64,000 nt of DNA from Thiocapsa roseilacustris (GCF_041903755.1 NZ_JBBWVE010000004.1:62001-126000); one strand, 5' to 3'. Shown: positions 8,098 through 17,105, counted from the stretch's first letter. Notes: generated from the sequence alone by a model not told the origin. Made by a program: numbers and translations.

Positions 8098-9519
8098 ATG
8101 AAATATGCATCTCAAGCCGTCGCCAAGCCGTATTTTATTGCTGCGATCGGACTCTTTCTCGCCCAAGTCATCTTCGGGATCGTCCTGGGTATCCAATATG
8201 TCGTGGGTGATTTCCTCTTTCCGGAGATCCCCTTCAATGTCGCCAGGATGGTGCACACCAATACGCTGATCGTCTGGCTATTGATGGGCTTTATGGGCGC
8301 GGCCTATTACCTGATCCCCGAAGAGAGCGAGCGCGAGCTATATGCCCCCTGGCTGGCGGTCGTCATGTTCTGGATCTTCCTGATCGCCGCCGCCCTGACT
8401 GTGATCGGCTATCTTGCGGTCCCCTACGCGCGACTGGCCGAGATGACGGGCAACGACATCCTGCCGACCATGGGGCGTGAGTTTCTGGAGCAACCGACCA
8501 TCACCAAGGTCGGCATCGTGATCGTCGCGCTGGCCTTCCTGTTCAATATCGGCATGACGGTGCTCAAAGGACGCAAGACGGTCGTGAGTCTGGTCATGCT
8601 GATCGGTCTGATCGGTCTGGCAGTCTTCTTCCTCTTCTCCTTCTACAACCCGACCAACCTGGTGCTCGACAAGTTCTACTGGTGGTGGGTGGTGCATCTG
8701 TGGGTCGAGGGCGTCTGGGAGCTCATCATGGGGGCCATGCTCGCCTTCGTGCTGATCAAAACGACCGGCGTGGACCGCGAGGTGGTCGAAAAATGGCTCT
8801 ATATCATCATCGCCATGGCCTTGATCACCGGCATCATCGGGACCGGACATCATTACTATTGGATCGGCGCGCCCGAGTACTGGCAATGGTGGGGATCCAT
8901 CTTCTCGGCACTCGAGCCCCTGCCCTTCTTCATGATGACGGTGTTCGCGTTTAACATGGTGAATCAGCGTCGGCGCAATCACCCGAACAAGGCCGCCGTC
9001 CTCTGGGCGCTCGGCACCGCGGTGCTCGCCTTCCTCGGCGCGGGCGTCTGGGGCTTCCTGCATACCCTGGCGCCGGTGAACTACTATACCCACGGCTCGC
9101 AGATCACGGCGGCGCATGGGCATCTCGCTTTCTATGGGGCCTATGTGCTGATCAACATCACCATGATCTCCTACGCCATGCCGCTCCTGAACGGTCGGGA
9201 GGCCAACAGCATGCGCTCGCAGGTTCTGGAGATGTGGGCCTTCTGGCTCATGAGCATCGGCATGGTGTTTATCACGCTGTTCCTTACCGCGGCAGGTATT
9301 CTGCAGATCTTCCTGCAACGCTACACGGAAACGCCGCTGCCCTTCATGGTGGTGCAGGAGAAGGTGGCGCTCTTCTACTGGCTGCGGGTGATTTCAGGGC
9401 TCGTCTTCCTGGGCGGTTTGGGCACCTACATCGCGTCCTTCTTCGTCGCGGCGCACGATGCCAAGCACCCGCAGGCGATCGAGGCCGGTAAGGTGCAACC
9501 GAGTCCGGCAGTTGTCTGA
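8098..9519 (+). CDS. norB: Nitric oxide reductase catalytic subunit B
   Basis: The catalytic subunit of cNOR (2 NO to N2O), a 12-helix heme-copper-superfamily membrane protein of 473 aa. Expected ligands are present: His53 and His342 (low-spin heme b), His340 (heme b3), and His200, His251, His252 for non-heme iron FeB. Glutamates 204 and 273 match the catalytic/proton-channel acids of the Pseudomonas enzyme at a constant offset of seven. It lacks the N-terminal quinol-oxidising extension of qNOR, in keeping with norC upstream. Confidence 0.97.
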   Translation: MKYASQAVAKPYFIAAIGLFLAQVIFGIVLGIQYVVGDFLFPEIPFNVARMVHTNTLIVWLLMGFMGAAYYLIPEESERELYAPWLAVVMFWIFLIAAALTVIGYLAVPYARLAEMTGNDILPTMGREFLEQPTITKVGIVIVALAFLFNIGMTVLKGRKTVVSLVMLIGLIGLAVFFLFSFYNPTNLVLDKFYWWWVVHLWVEGVWELIMGAMLAFVLIKTTGVDREVVEKWLYIIIAMALITGIIGTGHHYYWIGAPEYWQWWGSIFSALEPLPFFMMTVFAFNMVNQRRRNHPNKAAVLWALGTAVLAFLGAGVWGFLHTLAPVNYYTHGSQITAAHGHLAFYGAYVLINITMISYAMPLLNGREANSMRSQVLEMWAFWLMSIGMVFITLFLTAAGILQIFLQRYTETPLPFMVVQEKVALFYWLRVISGLVFLGGLGTYIASFFVAAHDAKHPQAIEAGKVQPSPAVV

Positions 9520-9532
9520 GGAACGGGGTGCA

Positions 9533-9566
9533 AACCGGGGCCGATCGCGGCAATCCGGTCCCGGTT
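9533..9566 (+). terminator. Hairpin after norB
   Basis: AACCGGGGCC ... GGTCCCGGTT forms a GC-rich stem just past the norB stop, without a T-run. It may attenuate or stabilise the norCB message before the dsrE-like gene. Confidence 0.4.
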
Positions 9567-9790
9567 AGGCGCCGGACGCTAGGGCTATGCCGAGCGTGAT
9601 TCATGCCGCTGCCAGCAGGCTGCGGCATGCCAACATCGACTCGGCTCCTGAACAGCTTTCGGGGCGACGTCTTCTCGGGTTACGCTGCCTCGCTCCGATC
9701 ACCGCGTCGACGCGGCGCTCGAGTCCCTTGCCAAACCAACGATCTCTACACTTCGATCACCAGACCAACCAAAACCCTGAGGACACCGCT

Positions 9791-10210
9791 ATGCGTCTTT
9801 TAGCCACACTTCTCGTGGCCTTCGTCTTGATCGCGGGCGGCCTCGTGGCGCCCGTCTTGGCGAGCGAAGACGACCCGCTCTTCATCAACCTGACAACGGA
9901 TGACCCGCACCGCGCGAACATGGGCATCACCTTCGGGAAGAATCAGCTCGAACGCGGCCATCCCTTGACCATCTTCCTCAACGACAAGAGTGTCTTCATC
10001 GGGGCGAAGGCGAATGCCGCGACCTTCGGCGAGCACCAAGAGAAACTGGCCGCGATGATCGACAAGGGCGCCCTGGTACTGGTGTGTCCCATGTGCATGA
10101 AGCACTACGGCGTCGCCGAGGCGGATCTCATCTCCGGTGCGCAGGTCGGCAACCCCGATCTGACCGGCGGCGCACTCTTTAAAGACGACACGCAAACCTT
10201 GACCTGGTAG
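9791..10210 (+). CDS. Periplasmic DsrE-family protein, copy 1
   Basis: A 139-aa protein. The signal peptide (residues 1-24, LLATLLVAFVLIAGGLVAPVLA) precedes a DsrE/F-like domain (LFINLTTDDPHRANMGITFGKNQLERGHPLTIFLND). Near the end is the conserved thiol motif VCPMCMKHYGV (CxxC). DsrE-type proteins usually handle persulfide sulfur in the cytoplasm; export and a CxxC suggest a periplasmic thiol or persulfide role. It lies downstream of norB and is paralogous to the gene at 12926. The function in NO metabolism is unknown. ATG 9791 follows a GAGGACACC site. Confidence 0.85.
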   Translation: MRLLATLLVAFVLIAGGLVAPVLASEDDPLFINLTTDDPHRANMGITFGKNQLERGHPLTIFLNDKSVFIGAKANAATFGEHQEKLAAMIDKGALVLVCPMCMKHYGVAEADLISGAQVGNPDLTGGALFKDDTQTLTW

Positions 10211-10272
10211 TCGCCTTCGAAGGGCCAAGCCGTCACCGGTTTTCCCCTTCGATCACTCTCGAGGACAGGTCG

Positions 10273-11133
10273 ATGAAGCGCATGCCACTGTCGACGGCAC
10301 TCTTGCTGACATCCTTTTGCTCGAACGTTTCGTCATCGGTCGAGCCGCCCGGCGATGTCGACCCGCGTTCGCCTGCGCGTCCGCCCGAACCGCTGCGCGA
10401 TTCGCTCGCCGGCGGCGGACTGGCTCCGGAGCTTATAGCCCTGCCGGCAGGCCGCTTTACGCGCGGCGATCTGCAGGGAACCAGCACGGATGCCGACGAA
10501 AAACCTCCAACCGATGTAACCCTGTCGAGGCCATTCGCGATCGGGGTCTACGAGGTCACGTTCGACGAATTCGATGCCTTCTGCATCGCGACCGGTCGCG
10601 GCAAACCGGACGACTCCGGCTGGGGTCGTGAACGACGCCCTGCCGTCAACGTGACCTGGAACGACGCCGTCGCTTACACCCAGTGGCTGAGCGCCCAAAC
10701 GGGCCGACGTTATCGCTTGCCGACCGACGCCGAATGGGAATACGCCGCCCGCGCCGGCACGAACACGCGCTTCTGGTGGGGCAATGATCTCGGTGTGGAT
10801 CTCGCCAATTGCGCCGGTTGCGGCAGTGCTTGGGACGGGTACGAAACGGCGCCTGTCGGCTCCTTTCAACCCAACCCCTTCGGCCTCTACGACACGGCGG
10901 GCAATGTCTTCGAATGGGTCGCCGATTGCTTTGCGGAGACCTTCGCGAAGGCGCCTGCCGACGGGAGCGCTCATGAGAATCCCGCGGGCTGTGGTCAGCG
11001 GGTCTATCGGGGCGGCAGTTGGAGCTTTCCGCCCCGCGAGGTGCGCTCGGCGAATCGGTGGCGGGACTTCCCGACCGGCTCCAGCGACGACATGGGCTTT
11101 CGGGTCGTGCGCGAGTTCGATCCGGAGCGTTGA
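10273..11133 (+). CDS. Formylglycine-generating-enzyme (SUMF1)-like protein, NirV-like
   Basis: A 286-aa protein with an N-terminal export signal (or lipoprotein-like signal with Cys16) and an FGE-sulfatase domain: AIGVYEVTFDEFDAFC, PAVNVTWNDAVAYTQWLSAQTGRRYRLPTDAEWEYAAR, NVFEWVADC, VYRGGSWSF and GFRVVREF. Such domains accompany denitrification genes as NirV next to nirK, with no settled role. True sulfatase activation is unlikely because no sulfatase gene is seen nearby. It follows the DsrE-like gene by 62 bp and probably belongs to the norCB transcript. Confidence 0.85.
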   Translation: MKRMPLSTALLLTSFCSNVSSSVEPPGDVDPRSPARPPEPLRDSLAGGGLAPELIALPAGRFTRGDLQGTSTDADEKPPTDVTLSRPFAIGVYEVTFDEFDAFCIATGRGKPDDSGWGRERRPAVNVTWNDAVAYTQWLSAQTGRRYRLPTDAEWEYAARAGTNTRFWWGNDLGVDLANCAGCGSAWDGYETAPVGSFQPNPFGLYDTAGNVFEWVADCFAETFAKAPADGSAHENPAGCGQRVYRGGSWSFPPREVRSANRWRDFPTGSSDDMGFRVVREFDPER

Positions 11134-11152
11134 TCCACGGCCCGCGGCCGGA

Positions 11153-12556
11153 CTAACGCAGGAGCGAGTAACTCAGTCCCGCCAGTGCGCAGGCCGCGAT
11201 CACCGCGATGACGCCGACGTTGAATCGCCACAGCGCGACGAACGCAGCGATCGTAAGCAGCAGCGAGAACCACTCGAAGGGTCCGGCGAACGGCGCCGCC
11301 TCGCTGCCCTCGGGCCAGAGGACATGCCAGGCAAAGAACACCGCCAGATTGACGATGACCCCGACCACGGCCGCGGTGATGCCGGTCAGCGGCGCGGTGA
11401 ACTTCAGATCATGCCGTGTGGCTTCGATTGCGGGGGCACCGATGAGGATGAAGAGGAACGACGGCAGGAAGGTGAAGAAGGTGGCTACACCCGCCCCCGC
11501 GATCCCGGCGAGCAGCAGGGAATCGGGGCCGAAGATCTCCTTGGTCCATGCACCCACGAAGCCGACGAAGGCGACCACCATGATCAGTGGCCCCGGGGTG
11601 GTTTCGCCGAGCGCGAGGCCGTCGATCATTTGGGTCCCGGTCAACCAGCCGTGGGTCTCGACCCCGCCCTGATAGACATAGGGCAGCACTGCGTATGCAC
11701 CGCCGAAGGTGACGAACGCCGCCTTGGTGAAGAACCAGCCCATCTGTGTCAGCGTCCCCGGCCAACCGAAGCCGAGCCAGAGGAGACCCTCGACCAGACC
11801 CCAGAGCGAGAGTCCGACCAGGGCGTAGCCCAAGGTATGCCGCCACGAGAAGCGAGCGCGCAACGGCAGCGGCGTGTCGTCGTCGATGATCGCCGGACCA
11901 TAGTCGCCGCTGCCGGAGTCATGTCCGCCGCCGGTCCTGAATCGATCCGGCGCGATGCGCCCACCCAGATAGCCGATCAGGCCCGCGCCGAGCACAATCG
12001 CCGGAAACGGCACGTTCAGCGCGAAAATGGCGACGAAGGCCGCCGCGGCGATCGCCCAGAGCGCGCCGTTGCGCAGCGCTCGGGATCCGATGCGCCAGGC
12101 CGCGAAGACGACGATTGCCGTCACCGCTGGCTTGATCCCGTAGAGGATACCGGCGACCACCGGCAGATCGCCGTAGGCCAGATAGACGAAGGTCAGCGCG
12201 ATCAGGATCGCGAGCGACGGCAGCACAAAGAGCACGCCCGCCATGATGCCGCCGAGTGTCCCGTGCATCAGCCAGCCGATATAGGTCGCAAGCTGCTGCG
12301 CCTCCGGTCCGGGCAGCATCATGGTGTAGTTCAGCGCATGCAGGAACCGATGCTCGCTGATCCAGCGTCGCCGCTCCACCAACTCGGTGTGCATCATCGA
12401 GATCTGTCCGGCCGGTCCGCCGAAGCTGATGAAGCCGAGCTTGAGCCAATAGAGAAAGGCATCCCCGAGGGTCACGGATCGCGGCGGCGAGGATGCAGGG
12501 GCTTGCGCGGGCGATCGACCGGGTAATGTTTTGGCGGTCTCGCGTGTCGTTGCCAT
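11153..12556 (-). CDS. chrA: Chromate efflux transporter ChrA (long-chain CHR family)
   Basis: A membrane protein of 467 aa from ATG 12556 (an in-frame ATG at 12613 would add 19 residues). It is a tandem of two homologous CHR domains, as in bidomain ChrA: first LKLGFISFGGPAGQISMMHTELVERRRWISEHRFLHALNYTMMLPGPEAQQLATYIGWL, and later MGWFFTKAAFVTFGGAYAVLPYV with GLALGETTPGPLIMVVAFVGFVGAW. It expels chromate, a sulfate analogue. It is convergent with the FGE-like gene and is probably an independent unit. Confidence 0.92.
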   Translation of the reverse strand: MATTRETAKTLPGRSPAQAPASSPPRSVTLGDAFLYWLKLGFISFGGPAGQISMMHTELVERRRWISEHRFLHALNYTMMLPGPEAQQLATYIGWLMHGTLGGIMAGVLFVLPSLAILIALTFVYLAYGDLPVVAGILYGIKPAVTAIVVFAAWRIGSRALRNGALWAIAAAAFVAIFALNVPFPAIVLGAGLIGYLGGRIAPDRFRTGGGHDSGSGDYGPAIIDDDTPLPLRARFSWRHTLGYALVGLSLWGLVEGLLWLGFGWPGTLTQMGWFFTKAAFVTFGGAYAVLPYVYQGGVETHGWLTGTQMIDGLALGETTPGPLIMVVAFVGFVGAWTKEIFGPDSLLLAGIAGAGVATFFTFLPSFLFILIGAPAIEATRHDLKFTAPLTGITAAVVGVIVNLAVFFAWHVLWPEGSEAAPFAGPFEWFSLLLTIAAFVALWRFNVGVIAVIAACALAGLSYSLLR

Positions 12557-12770
12557 AAAGGATCTCGGAGCGGGAATCCTCTCGGACCTGTTGGTGTCCT
12601 GGAGGGGCCTCACTCAGGCCAGAAGGGTTTCCGATAGGCCGGCTATCGATGTGATGGGACAGTATGATCACAAATGCCCTTGGCCGCGATACATCTGACG
12701 GCAGCCCGCGCTTGATGCTGAACCGGAAAAACTCTTCGCCTAGCGACGCGCGCCGCGGGCCGGTTGTCGT

Positions 12771-12784
12771 TTGATATCCGTCAA
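12771..12784 (+). promoter_or_regulatory. FNR/DNR-type box upstream of the second dsrE-like gene
   Basis: TTGATATCCGTCAA, matching TTGAT-N4-GTCAA, 142 bp before ATG 12926. Confidence 0.65.
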
Positions 12785-12925
12785 GGTCGGGACCCGAGGG
12801 TTCTCCTATCGTGAGTCTCGGGTGGTGACGTCATGACGCGGAGTCGCCCGGCGCCATCCAAACGGAGGCCGCAAATCGAAACAACCGATCCGAATCAAGA
12901 CCAACCACAAGGAGTCAATACCCTC

Positions 12926-13366
12926 ATGCGCACTTTAAAGACCTGGTGCTTGGGCCTGCTGCTCGTCACTCTATGCGTCGTCACCAACGCCCAAGCCACC
13001 GAAGATAAATCGATGGGCCTGTTCATCAACTTGACGACGAGTCAGACTGCCACTGCCGGTCACGCGATGCACTTTGCATCGAACATGCTCGAGCGCGGGC
13101 ACCCGGTCGCGTTCTTCCTGAATCATCAGGCGGTCGCCTACGCCACCGCAAATGCACCCGACGAGCCTTTCGGCGATTCCGGACCGACGGTCGCCGACAT
13201 GCTCGCGGATCTGATGGCGCGTGGGGCGAAGATGATCGTCTGCCGTCTCTGCATCAAGATGCAGGGGATCGACCCGCAGAGCCTCGTTGAAGGCGCCATG
13301 CTCGGCAACCCCGAGCTCGTGAGCGAATATCTCTTCGACCCGAGCTATCAGGTCATCAGCTGGTAG
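12926..13366 (+). CDS. Periplasmic DsrE-family protein, copy 2
   Basis: A 146-aa paralogue of the protein at 9791. It has a signal peptide (residues 1-24, ending NAQA), then MGLFINLTTSQTATAGHAMHFASNMLERGHPVAFFLNHQAV. The CxxC motif is VCRLCIKMQGI, and the final residues (ISW) resemble LTW of copy 1. ATG 12926 has AAGGAG 16 bp upstream, a rather long spacing; an upstream in-frame ATG at 12833 would bury the signal peptide. It has its own DNR-type box and terminator, so it is probably a single-gene transcript. Confidence 0.85.
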   Translation: MRTLKTWCLGLLLVTLCVVTNAQATEDKSMGLFINLTTSQTATAGHAMHFASNMLERGHPVAFFLNHQAVAYATANAPDEPFGDSGPTVADMLADLMARGAKMIVCRLCIKMQGIDPQSLVEGAMLGNPELVSEYLFDPSYQVISW

Positions 13367-13373
13367 CCCACAC

Positions 13374-13428
13374 GGCCGCAGGCGCCCTCGGCGGCTTGCC
13401 CGTCGGTGGGTGCCTGCGGCCTTTGTCT
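13374..13428 (+). terminator. Rho-independent-like terminator after the second dsrE-like gene
   Basis: The stem GGCCGCAGGCGCCC ... GGGTGCCTGCGGCC is followed by TTTGTCT, directly after the stop at 13366. Confidence 0.75.
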
Positions 13429-13507
13429 GCGTGGACTTTGTGAAAGAAGTGCGAGGTCGGCTAGTTGTCAGAAAGGCGCGCTGGCCTGGATCCCGCCGCA
13501 CCCCGAT

Positions 13508-13521
13508 TTGATGTCGATCAA
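13508..13521 (+). promoter_or_regulatory. Perfect FNR/DNR box upstream of norE
   Basis: TTGATGTCGATCAA, a perfect TTGAT-N4-ATCAA palindrome 92 bp before the norE ATG. It probably drives norEF-norQ. Confidence 0.8.
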
Positions 13522-13612
13522 AGCCGATATCCGACAGTCCCTCTAGGATGCAGGTCAATGAAGGGCCGCCGATGCCCGATCCGACCCAATCCGACCTGAT
13601 CAAGAGCCCTCG

Positions 13613-14197
13613 ATGTCCGCAACGCTCACGGCAGTCCCGCCCGTCCGTCACCCGCCGGGTGATTTGGCGATCTGGATCTTCATCCTCGCCGAGCTGGCGG
13701 TCTTCGCCATCTTTTTCGCCTCCTATGCCTTCGCGCGCATGGGCGATGTGGCGATGTTCAACCAATACCAGGCCACGCTCGATCAGCGCGCGGCGCTGTT
13801 CAACACCCTGGCCCTGATCACCAGCAGCTATTTCGTAGTGCGCGCCATTGCCGCAATCCGCGAGGATCAACGCAAAACGAGCGTGCGCTGGCTGCTCGCC
13901 GCCCTGGCCATGGGCACCCTGTTTCTGGTCGTCAAATCGGCGGAGTATGCCCACCATTTCGGCGAAGGCGTGCGGCTGAGCAGCAACACCTTCTATATGT
14001 TTTATCTCTCCTTGACCTTCTTTCATTTTCTGCATGTGGTGCTCGGTATGGTCATCCTGGCGGCGGTGGCGCTGAAGACCCACCAAGGTGCTTATTCCGC
14101 GAGTGAGCATACCGGCATGGAGACCGGCGGTGTTTATTGGCATATGGTCGATCTGGTGTGGCTGATCCTTTTCCCCTTGGTCTATGTGATGCGATGA
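13613..14197 (+). CDS. norE: NorE, cytochrome c oxidase subunit III-like
   Basis: A 194-aa membrane protein with five predicted helices, homologous to subunit III of heme-copper oxidases (FNTLALITSSYFVVRAI, FYMFYLSLTFFHFLHVVLGMVIL, MVDLVWLILFPLVYVMR). NorE aids NO reductase activity or assembly but is not catalytic. The start codon at 13613 gives the family length. Its stop overlaps the norF start (ATGA at 14194-14197), so the two are translationally coupled. Confidence 0.9.
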   Translation: MSATLTAVPPVRHPPGDLAIWIFILAELAVFAIFFASYAFARMGDVAMFNQYQATLDQRAALFNTLALITSSYFVVRAIAAIREDQRKTSVRWLLAALAMGTLFLVVKSAEYAHHFGEGVRLSSNTFYMFYLSLTFFHFLHVVLGMVILAAVALKTHQGAYSASEHTGMETGGVYWHMVDLVWLILFPLVYVMR

Positions 14198-14487
14198 ACA
14201 CCGTCATGAACACGCAAACCGCGATGCGCCCCTGCACACGGGTCTATCTGCTGCTCGTCGTGCTAACGGTGGTGACCTTCGCCGTCGGCTATTTTGATCT
14301 GCTCTCGGGAAACCGGGCCTTGTTTTTGTCGCTGCTCGTGCTCGGCTTTGCCTTGATCAAGGGTCAACTCATCGGCGATTTCTTCATGGGCCTGAAGGGT
14401 GTGCGCGGACCCTGGCGCTTCGTGATTCTCCTGTGGCTGTTGATCCCGGGAACCCTAATCACCGTCGCCTTCACACTAGCCGGCTGA
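14194..14487 (+). CDS. norF: NorF, small subunit IV-like membrane protein
   Basis: A 97-aa membrane protein with about three helices: YLLLVVLTVVTFAVGYF, ALFLSLLVLGFALIKGQLIGDFFMGLK and FVILLWLLIPGTLITVAF. It matches the cytochrome-oxidase subunit IV/NorF family. Position after norE with a 4-bp overlap supports the call. norQ starts 7 bp downstream. Confidence 0.85.
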   Translation: MNTVMNTQTAMRPCTRVYLLLVVLTVVTFAVGYFDLLSGNRALFLSLLVLGFALIKGQLIGDFFMGLKGVRGPWRFVILLWLLIPGTLITVAFTLAG

Positions 14488-14493
14488 GCACAG

Positions 14494-15372
14494 ATGACAT
14501 CCAGACACGCCGTTCGTCCGATCTCGATTCCGAACACCGGCGCGATGGCCGGTCACGCGGCGCAGGCGTCCGCCGAGACCCAGCGCGAGACCCAGCGCGA
14601 GTCGATCTTTTACAAGCCGCAAGGCCGCGAGGTCGCGCTCTTCGAATACGCATTCCACAATCGCCTGCCCGTGATGATCAAGGGGCCGACGGGTTGCGGT
14701 AAGACCCGCTTCGTGCGCTATATGGCCGAGCGCCTGTCGCGCTCGCTCTACACCGTCGCCTGTCATGACGACCTGACCGCGGCGGACCTGGTGGGACGCC
14801 ATCTGATCGGCGCCGAGGGGACCTTCTGGAGCGATGGTCCGCTCACCCGTGCGGTGCGCGAGGGCGCCATCTGCTATCTCGACGAGGTGGTGGAGGCGCG
14901 CAAGGACACCACGGTGGTGCTGCATCCGCTCACCGACGATCGACGTATCCTGCCGTTGGAGCGCACCGGCGAGACCCTGCAGGCGCCGCCCGGATTCATG
15001 TTGGTCGTCTCCTACAATCCCGGTTATCAGAACCTGCTCAAGGGGATGAAGCCGAGCACGCGCCAGCGCTTCGTCGCGGTCACGCTCGGCTTTCCCGCGC
15101 CACGCCTGGAGGTCGCGATCCTGATCGGAGAAACCGGGATCGAGAGCGCATGGGCCGAGCTACTGGTGCGGATCGCCGGCTCACTGCGCGCACTCAAGGA
15201 CCACGATCTGGAGGAAGGCGTCTCGACACGATTGCTTGTCTATGCGGCGACCCTGATCCAGGCCGGCATGGACCCACGCGACGCCTGTCTCGCCGCGCTG
15301 GTCGAGCCATTGACCGACGATGCCGAGACCATCGCGGCACTCGCGGATGTGATCGATGCGACACTCGTTTAA
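14494..15372 (+). CDS. norQ: NorQ, MoxR/CbbQ-type AAA+ ATPase
   Basis: A 292-aa AAA+ ATPase that, with NorD, activates NO reductase by inserting the non-heme iron of NorB. Walker A GPTGCGKT is at residues 64-71, Walker B AICYLDEVVEA follows, and CbbQ/NirQ features include CHDDLTAADLVGRHLIGAEGTFWSDGPLTRA and VVSYNPGYQNLLKGMKPSTRQRF. The stop codon TAA (15370-15372) lies inside the terminal TTTAAACCGCG of a repeat element, so the native C-terminus may have been altered by insertion. Confidence 0.93.
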   Translation: MTSRHAVRPISIPNTGAMAGHAAQASAETQRETQRESIFYKPQGREVALFEYAFHNRLPVMIKGPTGCGKTRFVRYMAERLSRSLYTVACHDDLTAADLVGRHLIGAEGTFWSDGPLTRAVREGAICYLDEVVEARKDTTVVLHPLTDDRRILPLERTGETLQAPPGFMLVVSYNPGYQNLLKGMKPSTRQRFVAVTLGFPAPRLEVAILIGETGIESAWAELLVRIAGSLRALKDHDLEEGVSTRLLVYAATLIQAGMDPRDACLAALVEPLTDDAETIAALADVIDATLV

Positions 15373-15561
15373 ACCGCGCCCAGAGCGGTATGCGATGTTT
15401 TTGGATGAGATCGGCCCCGGTAGAGGTGACGAGCGTTGGAGTCGGCGCGGTTTAAAGTATCAGAAAATTTATGATTCCAAACCGCGTCCCCTCTAAGTGC
15501 TGTCGATGCATCAAACGCCGAGCTCACTGGAGAATGAGCATCTCGTTCTGGACGCGGTTTA
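15368..15561 (+). repeat. Two-hairpin repeat element, copy R1
   Basis: About 194 bp made of two inverted-repeat units: TTTAAACCGCGCC...GGCGCGGTTTAA and CCAAACCGCGTCC...GGACGCGGTTTA, joined by an AT-rich spacer. Sequence closely similar along its length recurs at 19013-19206, and a diverged copy with the same layout lies at 29391-29594. It contains the norQ stop codon. Confidence 0.85.
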
Positions 15562-15586
15562 GCCCAACAAACCTGGATGAAGCCTC

Positions 15587-16000
15587 ATGAAGAGTACCTG
15601 GCATGAAGGTCAGCGGATCGCCATCGCCGCCGAGTCGCTGTATCTCGCCAACCTGCTCATCCTGCCCGGGGTCGGCTTTCTGCTCCTGCTGGCGCTCGCG
15701 TTTTGGGGGCGCGAGGGTCGCGCACCGCTGGCGGCTGCACACCTGGATCAAACGGTCCGCGCGAGTCTTTGGGCCGGATTGCTTCTGATCATCGTGATCT
15801 CCGCGGTCATGGCGATCGCCGGTGCCGGAGCCATGTTCGTCTGGACGCTGGTGATCCTCTATTTCATCGTCTGTCACACCACGCTGGTCCTGCTCGGTGT
15901 CTTCGGCCTGACCAAGGCGTTGGCTGGACACTGCTGGCGCTACCCTCTGGTCGGGCCGCCGCTTCCGGGCGGTTGTCCTCAGGCAAAACGCCATGTCTAG
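15587..16000 (+). CDS. Small membrane protein, DUF4870/Tic20-like
   Basis: A 137-aa protein with about three hydrophobic helices (LYLANLLILPGVGFLLLLALAFWG, ASLWAGLLLIIVISAVMAIAG, FVWTLVILYFIVCHTTLVLLGVFGL). The arrangement, with a charged HLDQTVRASLW loop, resembles DUF4870/Tic20-like proteins. It overlaps the following polyferredoxin gene by 8 bp, so the two are probably made together, perhaps as partner subunits. No catalytic motif is seen. It sits between norQ and norD, an unusual position. Confidence 0.7.
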   Translation: MKSTWHEGQRIAIAAESLYLANLLILPGVGFLLLLALAFWGREGRAPLAAAHLDQTVRASLWAGLLLIIVISAVMAIAGAGAMFVWTLVILYFIVCHTTLVLLGVFGLTKALAGHCWRYPLVGPPLPGGCPQAKRHV

Positions 16001-17012
16001 AACCCGGCTGCAACAGCGGCGTGCCTGGTTTCAGATCGGATTCTTTGCGCTCTTCCTGCTGGCGCCGCCGCTCGATCTCTTCCGGATCGATCTGACGCTC
16101 GGCCACGCGATCCTGTTCGGGCAGCACTGGACGCTCGGGATCGAGGACTTTCTCGCCGCTCGCACCGGCATCGGCGATGCGACGCTCAACCTCTTCGTGC
16201 GCGGCTTTCTGCCCATCTTCGGCGGCGCCGCGCTCTTCTTGTTCATTGCCTGGCGCTACGGGCGTCTCTATTGCGGTTGGCTGTGTCCGCATTTCTCGGT
16301 CGTCGAGACGATCAACGCGCTGATGCGCCGCGCCTCCGGCAAACCCAGCATCTGGGAGCGCCGCACCCTGCCGCCGCCGCTGCGCGGTCCGATTCCGAAG
16401 GAGACCAGCCCCAAAAAGGCTGGATCCGAACCTTACTGGAACCGCTGGTACTGGATCCCGACCCTGCTCGCCGTGGTCGGCTTCGCCTTCCTTTGGGCGC
16501 TGGCCCTGCTCACCTATCTCCTGCCGCCCTTCGAGATCTACCACAACCTGCTGAACGGCACCCTCACCCGCAACCAGAGCATCTTCCTGACGGCGGCCAC
16601 GATCGCCTTCACTGTCGAGTTCCTGCTCGCGCGTCATTTCTTCTGCCGCTATGTCTGCGCGGTGGGTCTGTTCCAGAGCCTCGCCTGGATGGCCAATGAT
16701 CGGGCGATGGTGGTCGGCTTCGACACCCGCCGAGCTACCGCCTGCACCGATTGCGACAACGCCTGCGACCATGCCTGTCCGATGCGGCTGAAGCCGCGCA
16801 CGCTCAAGCGCAAGATGTTCACCTGTACCGAGTGCGCCGAGTGCATCTCGGCCTGCACACAGGTGCAGCACGGCGACCCGCAGCAGAGCCTGCTGCGCTG
16901 GGTCGAGGGCGCGGAGGCGTTGCCGGTCGTCACCGGACGCCCGGCGCCGACGTCCTCAGCTTCAGCTCCAAGCGAAGACGCCATACTGCCCGGAGCCTGT
17001 CGACAGGCGTAG
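15993..17012 (+). CDS. Membrane polyferredoxin, NapH/CcoG/NosR-like 4Fe-4S protein
   Basis: A 339-aa membrane protein with about five helices. RLYCGWLCPHFSVVETINAL and FFCRYVCAVGLFQSLAW are the paired CxxxCP-like motifs of the NapH/CcoG/NosR C-terminal family. These are followed by two cytoplasmic 4Fe-4S motifs, CTDCDNACDHACPM and CTECAECISACTQVQ. Such proteins move electrons between quinol and periplasmic or maturation partners. Inside the nor cluster it might supply electrons for NorB iron insertion or to a cytochrome, which is inference. The last 30 residues are low-complexity and run up to a repeat (17018), so the tail may not be native. Confidence 0.85.
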   Translation: MSRTRLQQRRAWFQIGFFALFLLAPPLDLFRIDLTLGHAILFGQHWTLGIEDFLAARTGIGDATLNLFVRGFLPIFGGAALFLFIAWRYGRLYCGWLCPHFSVVETINALMRRASGKPSIWERRTLPPPLRGPIPKETSPKKAGSEPYWNRWYWIPTLLAVVGFAFLWALALLTYLLPPFEIYHNLLNGTLTRNQSIFLTAATIAFTVEFLLARHFFCRYVCAVGLFQSLAWMANDRAMVVGFDTRRATACTDCDNACDHACPMRLKPRTLKRKMFTCTECAECISACTQVQHGDPQQSLLRWVEGAEALPVVTGRPAPTSSASAPSEDAILPGACRQA

Positions 17013-17017
17013 GTCGA

Positions 17018-17105
17018 GGTTCAGAGATAAGTTGAGCACTGAATCTAATCGTTGTCTTGCACGACAGCGACAACGACAAGGACGACAGGGACGACAGGGA
17101 CGACA
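17018..17105 (-). repeat. GTTGTC-microsatellite element, copy S1
   Basis: Read on the minus strand: a (GTC[GC][TC][TC])n tract, then GACAACGATTAGATTCAGTG and CTCAACTTATCTCTGAAC. The same tract-plus-tail order occurs at 32219-32290 and 55965-56062 on the plus strand. Confidence 0.75.
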
